A stretch of 7,351 bases of DNA from Bryobacteraceae bacterium (GCA_025350445.1 JANXXV010000011.1:1-7351), one strand, 5' to 3'. Positions 1 to 6,796 are shown, counted from the first letter of the stretch. Notes: generated by a model not told the origin, from the letters alone. Made by a program: numbers and translations.

Positions 1-522
1 TACCAGCGTGCGGCTGGTGCAGGCGATGTAAATGGAATCGTAAAGCGCCGCGCCTCCGCCCGGCTTCATCTTGCGAAGCTTCTCCAGAATCTTTTCCGGG
101 TCGCTAGTGGTGTTCACCTGCAACTCCGCTTCATTGGCGTAAGAAATCAGATAGCCGCTATACTTCTTATCGTTCGGCAGCAGATTCAGCACCAGCTCTT
201 CGGCGGCTTCCTGGTAGTTCTTCCAGTGCATGCGGCTGGCGTTGCTGGCATCCATTAGGAAACCCACCACAACCGGCTGATTACGCTCGCGGGTGAAGTA
301 ACGGATGGTCTGTTCCCGTCCGCCATCTACAATCTTGAAGTCTTTTTGATCGAGATCGGAGACGAAACGGCCTTTGTCGTCGGTCACCGTCACCGGCACA
401 ATCACCTCATTCACCGAGACGGAGATCGGCTTACCGGACGTAGCAACCGGCCCGGATTTTGGCCCGGACTGTGCGAACAACAGAGACGACGCGAGCAAGA
501 GTGCGAAGTTTCGACCCAACAT
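1..522 (-). CDS. VWFA-related secreted protein, N-terminal part (C-terminus beyond left edge)
   Basis: The visible 174 residues start with a hydrophobic signal peptide (about residues 5-18, with LFAQ at the likely end and no lipobox cysteine), so export is expected. A beta-rich segment follows (residues 33-75, with VPVTVTDDKGRFV and DFKIVDGG). A von Willebrand factor A-like domain then begins at VVVGFLMDAS (about residue 84). This order is typical of the VWFA-related domain family found chiefly in Acidobacteria (the TIGR03436 type), whose members are thought to act in extracytoplasmic binding or adhesion; the ligand is unknown. The metal-site motif is imperfect: D91-A-S93-N-A95 instead of DxSxS, and GGAALYD at 156-162 where relatives usually have GGTALYD, so the metal-contacting threonine is replaced by A158. 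The remaining metal-site residues lie outside the window. The ATG at 522-520 is chosen because it directly precedes the signal peptide; the Shine-Dalgarno sequence is weak (AGG about 10 nt upstream). The gene lies 31 nt downstream of the sugar kinase gene on the same strand, so co-transcription is likely. The family call is firm, the function is not. Confidence 0.85.
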   Translation of the reverse strand, partial: MLGRNFALLLASSLLFAQSGPKSGPVATSGKPISVSVNEVIVPVTVTDDKGRFVSDLDQKDFKIVDGGREQTIRYFTRERNQPVVVGFLMDASNASRMHWKNYQEAAEELVLNLLPNDKKYSGYLISYANEAELQVNTTSDPEKILEKLRKMKPGGGAALYDSIYIACTSRTLV

Positions 523-541
523 AGACGGGATACCTGCCCTA

Positions 542-547
542 ATTATA
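542..547 (-). promoter_or_regulatory. possible internal -10 box (TATAAT) ahead of the VWFA-related gene
   Basis: The gap between the kinase stop and the VWFA-related start contains a perfect TATAAT on the leftward strand, 20 nt before the start codon. A transcript from it would have a leader of only about 13 nt. No recognisable -35 hexamer lies 16-18 bp upstream (that stretch is GC-rich and falls in the end of the kinase gene), and there is no TG extension. It may be a weak secondary promoter inside the operon or a chance match. Confidence 0.25.
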
Positions 548-553
548 GGCCAC

Positions 554-1588
554 TTACCGCTGCACGCGGCCAGATCCGCCACCTTTGATCAATTGATGCA
601 CCTCTTCAGCACTGAATCGATTGAAATCGCCGGGGATGGAGTGCTTCAAACAGGACGCCGCCACCGCGAATTCCAGCGCCTCCCGCGGCGTTGCCAGCGC
701 ATTCAACCCGTAGATCAGCCCGCCGGCAAAACAGTCTCCGCCACCCACTCGATCCACAATATGGGTGATCTCGTAGTGCCGGCTGACGAAGAACTGCTTC
801 CCGTCATTGAAACATGCCGACCAGCCGTTGTGCGAGGCGCTGCGCGATTCGCGCAGCGTTACCGCAATCTGTTTCAGGTTCGGATAAGACGCCAACACCT
901 TGTCTGTCAGCTTGTGATACTGATCGTGCTCCAGCTTTCCCGAGTGCACGTCGGCATCGGTTTCAATCCCCAGCGCCATCTGGCAGTCTTCTTCGTTGGC
1001 GATGCAAACGTCCACGAATTTTACCAGCTCGCTCATTACTTCCTTCGCCGTCTTGCCGTACTTCCACAGATTCTTGCGATAGTTCAGATCGCAGGAAACG
1101 GTCAGCCCCAGGTCGCGCGCCACGCGGACGCTCTCGAGCGCCAGATCGGCCGCGCTTTGGCTGATGGCCGGCGTGATGCCGGTGATGTGGAACCAACCGG
1201 CGTCCTTAAGGGACTTCACGAAATCGATGTCGCCCGTCTTGCCCAGCGCGATGGAACTGCCTTCGCGATCATAAAGCACTTTCGATCCGCGTTGATTGGC
1301 GCCGGCTTCCACGAAGTAAATCCCGAAGCGCCCCTTGCCTCGCACAATGTAGGAGGGGTCCACGCCAAAGCGGCGCAACTCGCCGATGAAGGCATCTGAG
1401 ATGGCGTTCGCCGGCGGCAAGATCGTGACAAACCGCGCGGGCAATCCAAAACCCGAAACCGCGACGGCCACGTTCGCCTCGCCTCCTCCGAACGTCGCCA
1501 GGAACTGCGGCGACTGCATGAATCTTTCAAAGCCCGGGGGCGCCAGGCGCAGCATGATCTCACCAAAGGACACGACTGTTTTCGACAT
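554..1588 (-). CDS. kdgK: PfkB-family sugar kinase, probable 2-keto-3-deoxygluconate kinase
   Basis: The 344-residue protein is a full-length ribokinase/PfkB-type kinase. It has the N-terminal glycine-rich signature [10 protein letters not shown] (34-43), the segment DLNYRKNLW (167-175), ANEED (197-201), and the C-terminal ATP-binding/catalytic signature [12 protein letters not shown] (279-290) with the presumed base D285. The pattern NYRKNLW together with NEED and an ending of the form [15 protein letters not shown] is typical of KDG kinases, which phosphorylate 2-keto-3-deoxygluconate to KDPG in uronate catabolism and the Entner-Doudoroff route in the cytoplasm. The usual GAGD is GGGD here, a conservative change seen in relatives. 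The ATG at 1588-1586 has GGAA four bases upstream and sits 22 nt after the stop of the membrane-protein gene, which supports one operon. No KDPG aldolase or uronate dehydratase gene is in the window to confirm the substrate, so another sugar (fructose or ribose type) remains possible. PfkB kinase is near certain; the KDG assignment is likely. Confidence 0.88.
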   Translation of the reverse strand: MSKTVVSFGEIMLRLAPPGFERFMQSPQFLATFGGGEANVAVAVSGFGLPARFVTILPPANAISDAFIGELRRFGVDPSYIVRGKGRFGIYFVEAGANQRGSKVLYDREGSSIALGKTGDIDFVKSLKDAGWFHITGITPAISQSAADLALESVRVARDLGLTVSCDLNYRKNLWKYGKTAKEVMSELVKFVDVCIANEEDCQMALGIETDADVHSGKLEHDQYHKLTDKVLASYPNLKQIAVTLRESRSASHNGWSACFNDGKQFFVSRHYEITHIVDRVGGGDCFAGGLIYGLNALATPREALEFAVAASCLKHSIPGDFNRFSAEEVHQLIKGGGSGRVQR

Positions 1589-1610
1589 GAATTTCCGATT
1601 GTATCAACGC

Positions 1611-3749
1611 TTAGAGAATCCTGAACAGATACATGTTATCCAGTTGCGCGGCAATCTCAATTCCCCAGTCGCCGGGATGATTCGCCATCGAGGTTCCAAT
1701 CAGTCCGCCACCGCTTTTCCCCACAGGGACCACAATGTAATGCAGGCCCGCGCGGCGTACCATTCGCACTGCCGGGTGGCGCAGATTGATGGCAGGCCGA
1801 ACGGTACGCGGGGCGGGGAATTGTACCCAAGTTTCATCCGTACGCTGTCCGTAGATTTCCAAACGCGGTTCATTCTCCGCACTGCGGCCCACAATGTCGA
1901 TTGAGCTAAGCGTCTCGGGCTGGCCGAAATCGACTTCGAAGAACATCCCGGGCCGCGCCGCTTCCCACGTGCGCCAGCGCGATATCAGATTCTGATCGAG
2001 GCCAAGCGGTGCTTCCCACGAATTCGGCCACGCATCTAAAGTCCATCGCCTGCTATTTCCCACTTTGTGCTCACCGCGGAATAGCTCAATTTCGTGAACA
2101 CTCCAGATCTGTTCCGTTGAAGCGGTTTGCCGGACTCGAATGGCCTTGATAGGCTGTTCGGAAAACCAGGCGCGCTGGTCGTAGAGAACTCCGCGTTCCT
2201 GTAACAGCGCCACCTCGAATCCACTGGAAAGATTGTCGCCAGCAGCGGTCTGGTAGGACCCCACCACCTCGCGATCCAAGAGTGCGAGTTGTAGACCATA
2301 CAGATCGAAAATCCGGTCGGCAGGCAATGTATTGGCTTCAATCATCTCCGCTACCCGATAGTCCCACGAGACCCTCTGCATAAAGTGAGGCTCTGATTCC
2401 AATCTAAGCGCGGCCTGCCACGGGAACAGTTCAGGGTAGGACGGGGCATATTGTTCGAGCAGAGGCGGAGCGCATCCGATAGCCTGAATTAGCAAGAGCG
2501 CATAGGCACCAGCCCGAGGTACGGCCATCGCCATGGCCAATGCCATCAACGGTAGAGACTGCATCAGAAACCGCGTGCCCATGTTGAAGAGCCACGGCAC
2601 AGCTAGCACCGTGGCCAGCGCGACGATGATGCGGCCATTCCGCCGCCGCAGCGCCAGCAAAGCGATCGGGGCCAGCAGAAATACCGGACCCGCCACGCCC
2701 TGCAGTTTGGTGCCGCCTATCGTAATCTCAAGCGGCAGATCGAGCAGCGAGACGCCTCCGTAAGACCGCATGGATTTCGAATACAGCTCTTCCGTGGCGA
2801 TGTGAAAGAACGGATTCGGGAAAAAGCGATTCAGCAACGGGGCCACAGGATTGCCAACCTCCACGGCGTTGCGGATCATCCACGGCGCGATCATCAGCAG
2901 TGCAGCGGCACTGAACCAAAGCACCGGCTTCCAGCTGCGAAAAGTCATCAGATACACTCCGGCGCAAACTGGAATCAGCACTCCGGTGATCTTGCAGCAG
3001 TAGCAGAATCCGGCGGCAAGTCCGGCTAATAGCAGTAGCCGGTTATCGCGTTCATCCCGCCACATCAACAACAGCAGCAACGCGCCGGCGGTATAGAACA
3101 CCAGTGCCGCATCGGTGAATGCGGAAGTGCCGCTGACGCCCGCCACCGGCGTACAAAGATAGATTGCCGCCGCGATGGCCGACACCTCAGGCGAAGCTCC
3201 AAGACGTCGTCCGATCTCGATGAGCGGCGGAAAGGTTGCCAGGAACAGGGCAAGATGAACCAGCTTCGCCGCCGACGAACCGCCGACGGCATACGCCATA
3301 GCGAACAGGTTCTCCATTCCTTGCGGCAGCCGTTCATAGAAGCTGATCTGATCTCCGAATCCACCCGACCGCAAAGACTCCACCGCCGGCATCAGGTGGT
3401 ATACGTTCGCGTCGGCGCGGGTTTCCGGAGCCAGTGCCTGAACCACATAAAAAAGTCCGTAGGCCACCAAGACCGCCGTCACGATCCGTGGCAGCCGAGG
3501 CCAACCAAGCGAGCCCATTCGAAGCCAAACTAAGGGCACTGCCGAAGCGATGCCGAGTGCAATCATTCCGCGCAACCCGGCATGTCCGGACAGCCGGAGA
3601 AAGAAGAGCAACAGACTTAACACCGCTGCTCCGAAGCCGAGCGTGAGCGGGAAGGGAAGCATGCGCCAAAACGTCAACGCGCGTCCCAGCGAGAAGGCCG
3701 CGGCCAGCGTCAGTAAGGCGCCGAGTAATACCAGTAGCAGGGCGGGCAA
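1611..3749 (-). CDS. GT-C-like polytopic membrane protein (family 39-like glycosyltransferase) with discoidin-like C-terminal region
   Basis: The 712-residue protein has about a dozen hydrophobic segments in residues 1-430 and a soluble tail in 431-712. After the first group of helices comes APETRADANVYHL (107-119), placed like the acidic/YH first-loop motif of family 39 and ArnT-type transferases. Later, PWMIRNAVEVGNPVAP (289-304) matches the PWxxRNxxxxGNPVxP pattern of the same group. Such enzymes move a sugar from a polyprenyl-phosphate donor onto lipid or protein on the outer face of the cytoplasmic membrane; acceptor and sugar are unknown here. In the tail, residues about 565-650 (WTLDAWPNSWEAPLGLD, then FFEVDFGQPETLSSIDIVG) resemble a discoidin (F5/8 type C) fold, lying between segments that resemble the usual tail of acidobacterial members (LYGLQLALLDREVVGSYQ near 483-500; YIVVP and YLFRIL at the end). 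The start is taken as TTG at 3749-3747 because a stop lies two codons upstream in frame, but AAGGA directly abuts it, so a start a few codons later is possible. It is first in the leftward operon. Confidence 0.8.
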   Translation of the reverse strand: MPALLLVLLGALLTLAAAFSLGRALTFWRMLPFPLTLGFGAAVLSLLLFFLRLSGHAGLRGMIALGIASAVPLVWLRMGSLGWPRLPRIVTAVLVAYGLFYVVQALAPETRADANVYHLMPAVESLRSGGFGDQISFYERLPQGMENLFAMAYAVGGSSAAKLVHLALFLATFPPLIEIGRRLGASPEVSAIAAAIYLCTPVAGVSGTSAFTDAALVFYTAGALLLLLMWRDERDNRLLLLAGLAAGFCYCCKITGVLIPVCAGVYLMTFRSWKPVLWFSAAALLMIAPWMIRNAVEVGNPVAPLLNRFFPNPFFHIATEELYSKSMRSYGGVSLLDLPLEITIGGTKLQGVAGPVFLLAPIALLALRRRNGRIIVALATVLAVPWLFNMGTRFLMQSLPLMALAMAMAVPRAGAYALLLIQAIGCAPPLLEQYAPSYPELFPWQAALRLESEPHFMQRVSWDYRVAEMIEANTLPADRIFDLYGLQLALLDREVVGSYQTAAGDNLSSGFEVALLQERGVLYDQRAWFSEQPIKAIRVRQTASTEQIWSVHEIELFRGEHKVGNSRRWTLDAWPNSWEAPLGLDQNLISRWRTWEAARPGMFFEVDFGQPETLSSIDIVGRSAENEPRLEIYGQRTDETWVQFPAPRTVRPAINLRHPAVRMVRRAGLHYIVVPVGKSGGGLIGTSMANHPGDWGIEIAAQLDNMYLFRIL

Positions 3750-3793
3750 TCCTTATATGATATATATGATTTAGCTTTTGGAGGCTTACTAAT
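3750..3793. promoter_or_regulatory. divergent promoter spacer with tandem TATATGAT repeats
   Basis: These 44 bases are the whole space between the leftward membrane-protein gene and the rightward sugar-isomerase-like gene. They are much richer in A and T than the surrounding DNA. They carry two adjacent 9-bp direct repeats, TATATGATA (3754-3762) and TATATGATT (3763-3771). Each contains TATGAT, a good -10-like hexamer, for rightward transcription (3756-3761 and 3765-3770). Leftward -10-like TATCAT/TATATC strings also occur. No convincing -35 box was found; a -35 for either direction would lie inside or at the edge of the opposite gene. The ribosome site GGAGG at 3780-3784, 9 nt before the ATG at 3794, is strong. 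Confidence 0.5.
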
Positions 3794-4648
3794 ATGTACT
3801 CAAGACGAGATTTCGGCAAGATCGCGCTGGCCGCGGCTCCGCTGGCCCGCTTGTACGGCAAAGTGGATTCCAAGGTGAACGGCGTGCAACTCGGGGCGCA
3901 GAGCTATAGCTTCCGCGACCGTCCTCTCGATGAGGCCCTCAAGGCCATGACCGAAATCGGAATCGGCGAAGTGGAACTATGGCAGGGACACATCGAGCCT
4001 CCCAAAGGTACCTCGCCGGACGATCTGAAGAAATGGCGAGTAGCCCCGGAAACCCTCATCCAGATGAAGGAAGTGAAGAAGAAGTTCGATTCCGCCGGAG
4101 TCCATATTTACGCCTTGAACTATAGCTTCCGCTCGCAGAACACCGACGAGGAAATCGAACACGGCATGGAGATGGCTAAAGCTCTCGGCACCAAATACAT
4201 CACTGCGTCATCGAAGGTCAGCCTTGCGGGACGCATCAACGGATTCGCCAAGAAGCACGGCGTGATTGTCGCCATGCACGGCCACGATAACACTAAAGAT
4301 CCGGATGAATTTTCCACGCCGGAAAGCTTTGAAAAAGCAATGGCCGGGAATTCGAATATCAAGATCAATCTCGACATCGGCCACTTCACCGCCGCCGGTT
4401 TCGACCCGCTGGACTACCTGGAAAAGATGCACAAGAACATCGTCACCTTGCACATCAAAGACAGGAAGAAGAACCATGGCGACAATGTGCCATTCGGCGA
4501 GGGCGATACCAATATCAAGGGCGTGCTGCAGATCCTGAAGACGAAGAAGTACCCGATTCCCGCCAACATCGAGTACGAATATAAAGGCGCGGACACGGTG
4601 GCCGAAGTGAAGAAGTGCCTGGATTACTGCAAGGCGGCGCTGGCTTAA
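3794..4648 (+). CDS. Tat-exported sugar phosphate isomerase/epimerase-like TIM-barrel protein
   Basis: The 284-residue protein belongs to the xylose-isomerase-like TIM-barrel (AP endonuclease family 2) superfamily. It begins with a twin-arginine signal, SRRDFGKIALAAAPLA (residues 3-18), so the folded protein is probably exported to the periplasm, although the hydrophobic part is short and no clear AxA site is seen. The barrel starts at VQLGAQSYSFRD (31-42). Likely metal or catalytic residues fall where the family has them: E61 in VELW, H162/H164 in MHGHDN, D194 and H197 in LDIGHF, H220 and D223 in LHIKDR, E236 in GEGD, and E260/E262 in NIEYE. Members isomerise or epimerise sugars, inositols or related compounds; Tat-tagged versions are common in acidobacteria and planctomycetes, mostly with unknown substrates. 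The ATG at 3794 follows GGAGG at a 9-nt spacing. It is divergent from the membrane-protein/kinase operon, which suggests shared control with carbohydrate genes. The stop codon overlaps that of the antiporter gene. The family is certain, the substrate unknown. Confidence 0.9.
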   Translation: MYSRRDFGKIALAAAPLARLYGKVDSKVNGVQLGAQSYSFRDRPLDEALKAMTEIGIGEVELWQGHIEPPKGTSPDDLKKWRVAPETLIQMKEVKKKFDSAGVHIYALNYSFRSQNTDEEIEHGMEMAKALGTKYITASSKVSLAGRINGFAKKHGVIVAMHGHDNTKDPDEFSTPESFEKAMAGNSNIKINLDIGHFTAAGFDPLDYLEKMHKNIVTLHIKDRKKNHGDNVPFGEGDTNIKGVLQILKTKKYPIPANIEYEYKGADTVAEVKKCLDYCKAALA

Positions 4649-4657
4649 GAGCCGGCG
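4638..4657. terminator. hairpin across the shared convergent stop codons (possible weak terminator)
   Basis: Bases 4638-4645 (CGCTGGCT) pair with 4650-4657 (AGCCGGCG) around the 4-base loop TAAG, giving an 8-bp GC-rich stem. In the rightward transcript it contains one G-U wobble; in the leftward transcript that position becomes an A-C mismatch. The stop codons of the two converging genes sit in the loop and its flank. No T-run follows on either strand, so it is not a standard intrinsic terminator. It is, however, the only place where both transcripts could end without running into the opposite gene. Confidence 0.3.
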
Positions 4658-6252
4658 TCCCGGGCTGATAACAGATCCAGTTCGCGCTGCAAGGTGCGGA
4701 AGACGTCATCGCTAATGCGGTCCTGATCCCGTAGTTCGATCGCTCTCGCGTTCTCGATCTTGCGTAGGGCTTCGGCCAACATCTGGTGGCGTTCATAGTG
4801 CTCGGCCGGCTTACCGCCTTCCGTGTCAGTGGACGCCGCCAGCGCTGCCAAGCGGTGCTCATAATGAAGAATCAGGTCGTCGTAGACCGGGCCATATTCG
4901 GGCTTGTCCTCACCACGCCGTTCTTCCAAATGCCGGAGCCCGGCTTCAATCAGCATTCTCCGCGCCTCCATTTCCTCGCAGCCTTCCATCCCGGCGCCAG
5001 CCAGACCTAGACGCCGGATCACGGCCGGCAGCGTGAGCCCCTGCAGCACCAAGGTGACGAAGATCACACAGAAGGTGAGGAATAGTATTACGTTGCGATG
5101 CGGAAATGGGTCGCCGTTCGCCAGCGTCTCGGGCAGCGCGATTGCTGCCGCCAGGGCCACTACGCCGCGCATGCCCGTCCATCCAACCACGAATATCGCC
5201 TTGGGCGGCGGCATCGCTACCTCCTGGTGCAGCAGCTTCCGCCGGATCAGGTTGGAAACGTAGGCGCCCGGAAATATCCAGACCAGCCGCAACACAATTA
5301 CCAGCGCGCTGAAAAGCGCCCCGCCTACCAGCAGCCGAGGCAGGCTCATCGTCCCAATGCCCGCCAGGATGTAGGGAAGCTGTAGGCCAATCAGCACGAA
5401 CACGATGCCGTTCAATACGAACACCAGCGTGTTCCACACGGCGAATGCCTCAATGCGAACCTGCGAGGAAAGAAAACTAGCGCTGCGGCGGCCAAGAAAC
5501 AGCCCGCAAACCACCGTCGCCAGCACACCGGAGGAGTGAACGCTCTCGGCCGCCAGATAGACAGCGTACGGCGTAAGGATGCTCATCGTGATCTCGATCG
5601 GCCCGTCGTCGATGCAGCCTTCCAGCCAGTCCACAAAATACCCCACCAGCAGCCCGATCGCAATACCTCCCGCCACCAGATACAGCAGGCGTGCGCCGCC
5701 CTCGGCAAGCGACGGAGTGTGTCCGGTAACCAGAAGCGCCACCGCGAACTCCAATGCCAGCAAACCGCTGGCGTCGTTCACCAGGCTCTCGCCTTCCAGA
5801 ATGTCGGTGATCTGGTGCGGTAAGTTCAACTTTTTGGCAATGGCCGTTGCGGCGATCGCATCGGTGGTGGAAACCACGGCTCCCAGCACCAGGCCCAGCT
5901 TCCAATCAAAGCCGGGCAGAATCCATTGGGACACCGCGGCCACTCCGAAAACCGTGAAGCCTACCAGGCCGAAGGCCAGGAATCCGATGCTCACGAGGTT
6001 GAATTGGAAGTCGCGCCACGAAGTGGTGAAGGCCGCGGCATAAAGCAGGGGCGGCAAGATCGCCAGAAACACAACGTCCGGATGAAGCGAAATTCGCGGG
6101 ATGGCCGGCAGCAGACTAATAAGGAGTCCGCCTATCACCAGAACGATCGGATACGGCGTACGCCATCGTAATGCCAGGGCGCCGAAACCTATAACGAGCA
6201 CCAACAGCAGCATGAGCACTAGCTCGGTTTGATGAATGCCGGTTTCTTGCAT
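4645..6252 (-). CDS. CPA1-family Na+/H+ antiporter
   Basis: The 535-residue membrane protein exchanges sodium (or another monovalent cation) for protons across the cytoplasmic membrane, supporting pH and salt balance. About twelve hydrophobic segments span residues 8-415. Diagnostic CPA1 motifs are present in order: FLAILPPLLYAAAF (62-75), VVSTTDAIAATAI (126-138) with the ion-site residue D131, EGESLVNDASGLLALEF (153-169) with the transport pair N159-D160, and VGWTGMRGVVALAAAIALP (356-374) with R362. The third residue of the SPTDAVA-type motif is Thr instead of the usual Pro. A charged tail of about 120 residues (415-535), probably helical and cytoplasmic, follows; length and tail resemble YjcE/NhaP-like bacterial members. 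The ATG at 6252-6250 has GGAG eight bases upstream, lying within the last codons of the lipoprotein gene, which ends 5 nt earlier; the two are almost surely co-transcribed and perhaps translationally coupled. The stop codon shares TTAA with the convergent gene. The family is firm; the transported ion is inferred. Confidence 0.93.
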   Translation of the reverse strand: MQETGIHQTELVLMLLLVLVIGFGALALRWRTPYPIVLVIGGLLISLLPAIPRISLHPDVVFLAILPPLLYAAAFTTSWRDFQFNLVSIGFLAFGLVGFTVFGVAAVSQWILPGFDWKLGLVLGAVVSTTDAIAATAIAKKLNLPHQITDILEGESLVNDASGLLALEFAVALLVTGHTPSLAEGGARLLYLVAGGIAIGLLVGYFVDWLEGCIDDGPIEITMSILTPYAVYLAAESVHSSGVLATVVCGLFLGRRSASFLSSQVRIEAFAVWNTLVFVLNGIVFVLIGLQLPYILAGIGTMSLPRLLVGGALFSALVIVLRLVWIFPGAYVSNLIRRKLLHQEVAMPPPKAIFVVGWTGMRGVVALAAAIALPETLANGDPFPHRNVILFLTFCVIFVTLVLQGLTLPAVIRRLGLAGAGMEGCEEMEARRMLIEAGLRHLEERRGEDKPEYGPVYDDLILHYEHRLAALAASTDTEGGKPAEHYERHQMLAEALRKIENARAIELRDQDRISDDVFRTLQRELDLLSARDAGS

Positions 6253-6257
6253 CGAAG

Positions 6258-6707
6258 TTACTCCATAATACGGCGGTCACATTCGGCGATTTCCGACTCG
6301 GCCAACTTTCGGCGCCGCGCCGTTTCCGCGGTTTGCGGCTGGCAGTTAGTCCAGCGGGCGAGATTCTTCTGAAATAGCATTCGCGCCCAGCCGTAGTGGC
6401 GGTTGGAAAGCAACATTCGACCGTACAGATCATCCAGGTCGGAAGCCGCCTCGAGCGCAGCCAGTGTTGGACGCCTAACCGAAAGCAGGCGCGTCATTAT
6501 CGGCTGACCCTTGGTAATCAGCGCCGCCGTCTGGTCCGTCTTCCGGCTTCGCAGTAAGTCTTCGGCTTGCCGGTTCAACAGGTTCAGCTGACGCACAGCT
6601 TCTCCGTACCACGCTTCCGCGGCCGGAGTCTCCGCGGGCAGCGGTTTCACTGGAGTTGGTGCGCAACCTGCTAGCAAGAGAGCGGCGAAAAGTGCTGTGA
6701 GGCGCAT
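6258..6707 (-). CDS. small lipoprotein of unknown function
   Basis: I do not recognise a named family. The 149-residue protein starts with a clear lipoprotein signal, MRLTALFAALLLAGC, with the lipobox LAGC ending at C15. The residue after the cysteine is Ala, so an outer-membrane rather than inner-membrane location is the default guess. A short proline-rich linker (17-28) leads to an alpha-helical, Arg/Leu/Ala-rich body (about 30-149) with some heptad-like spacing and two further cysteines (C122 and C143). The frame stays open to an upstream ATG at 6806, but the ATG at 6707-6705 is chosen because the signal peptide begins there. GGA lies 4 nt upstream. It precedes the antiporter gene by only 5 nt, so it may help or anchor something related to that transporter, but this is inferred from position alone. 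The body could act in helical packing or protein-protein contacts in the periplasm. Confidence 0.75.
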   Translation of the reverse strand: MRLTALFAALLLAGCAPTPVKPLPAETPAAEAWYGEAVRQLNLLNRQAEDLLRSRKTDQTAALITKGQPIMTRLLSVRRPTLAALEAASDLDDLYGRMLLSNRHYGWARMLFQKNLARWTNCQPQTAETARRRKLAESEIAECDRRIME

Positions 6708-6796
6708 TGATTCCAGGATATCCTTTGCGTATTTGCCGATTGTGCAGCAGAATAGGTTCGATGACTGCCGGTTTGTTTCCTCCTCTAGGCCGCAAG
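6708..6796. promoter_or_regulatory. divergent spacer between lipoprotein and radical SAM genes
   Basis: This 89-bp spacer must hold the start signals for both the leftward lipoprotein-antiporter unit and the rightward radical SAM gene. It contains a perfect 10-bp palindrome, AGGATATCCT (6715-6724), 8 bases upstream of the lipoprotein start codon. Rightward, TTGCGT (6725-6730) and CAGAAT (6748-6753) are spaced 17 bp and could be a weak promoter pair. Leftward, only a weak TATTCT (minus strand of 6750-6755) is seen. An AGGAGG on the leftward strand (6779-6784) is followed by no start codon. Confidence 0.35.

Noticed and set aside
557..569. Short inverted repeat CCGC/GCGG at the end of the kinase gene as a terminator
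   Set aside because: The stem is only 4 bp, has no T-run, and lies inside coding sequence just before the stop within a likely operon.
374..1399. 341-codon open frame on the plus strand opposite the sugar kinase gene
   Set aside because: Its translation is rich in Arg, His, Gln and Val without domain motifs, and it lies wholly antisense to a kinase with full family signatures; it is a shadow of GC-rich coding DNA.
1386..1904. 172-codon plus-strand open frame across the kinase/membrane-protein junction
   Set aside because: It overlaps two well-supported genes on the other strand, has no recognisable domain and no good ribosome site.
3334..3873. 179-codon leftward frame spanning the divergent spacer
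   Set aside because: It would run through the start of the isomerase-like gene and the spacer in another frame of the membrane-protein gene; its composition is shadow-like and it has no motif.
6779..6784. AGGAGG on the leftward strand as a ribosome site for a small gene
   Set aside because: No start codon follows at a usable distance on that strand; probably chance.
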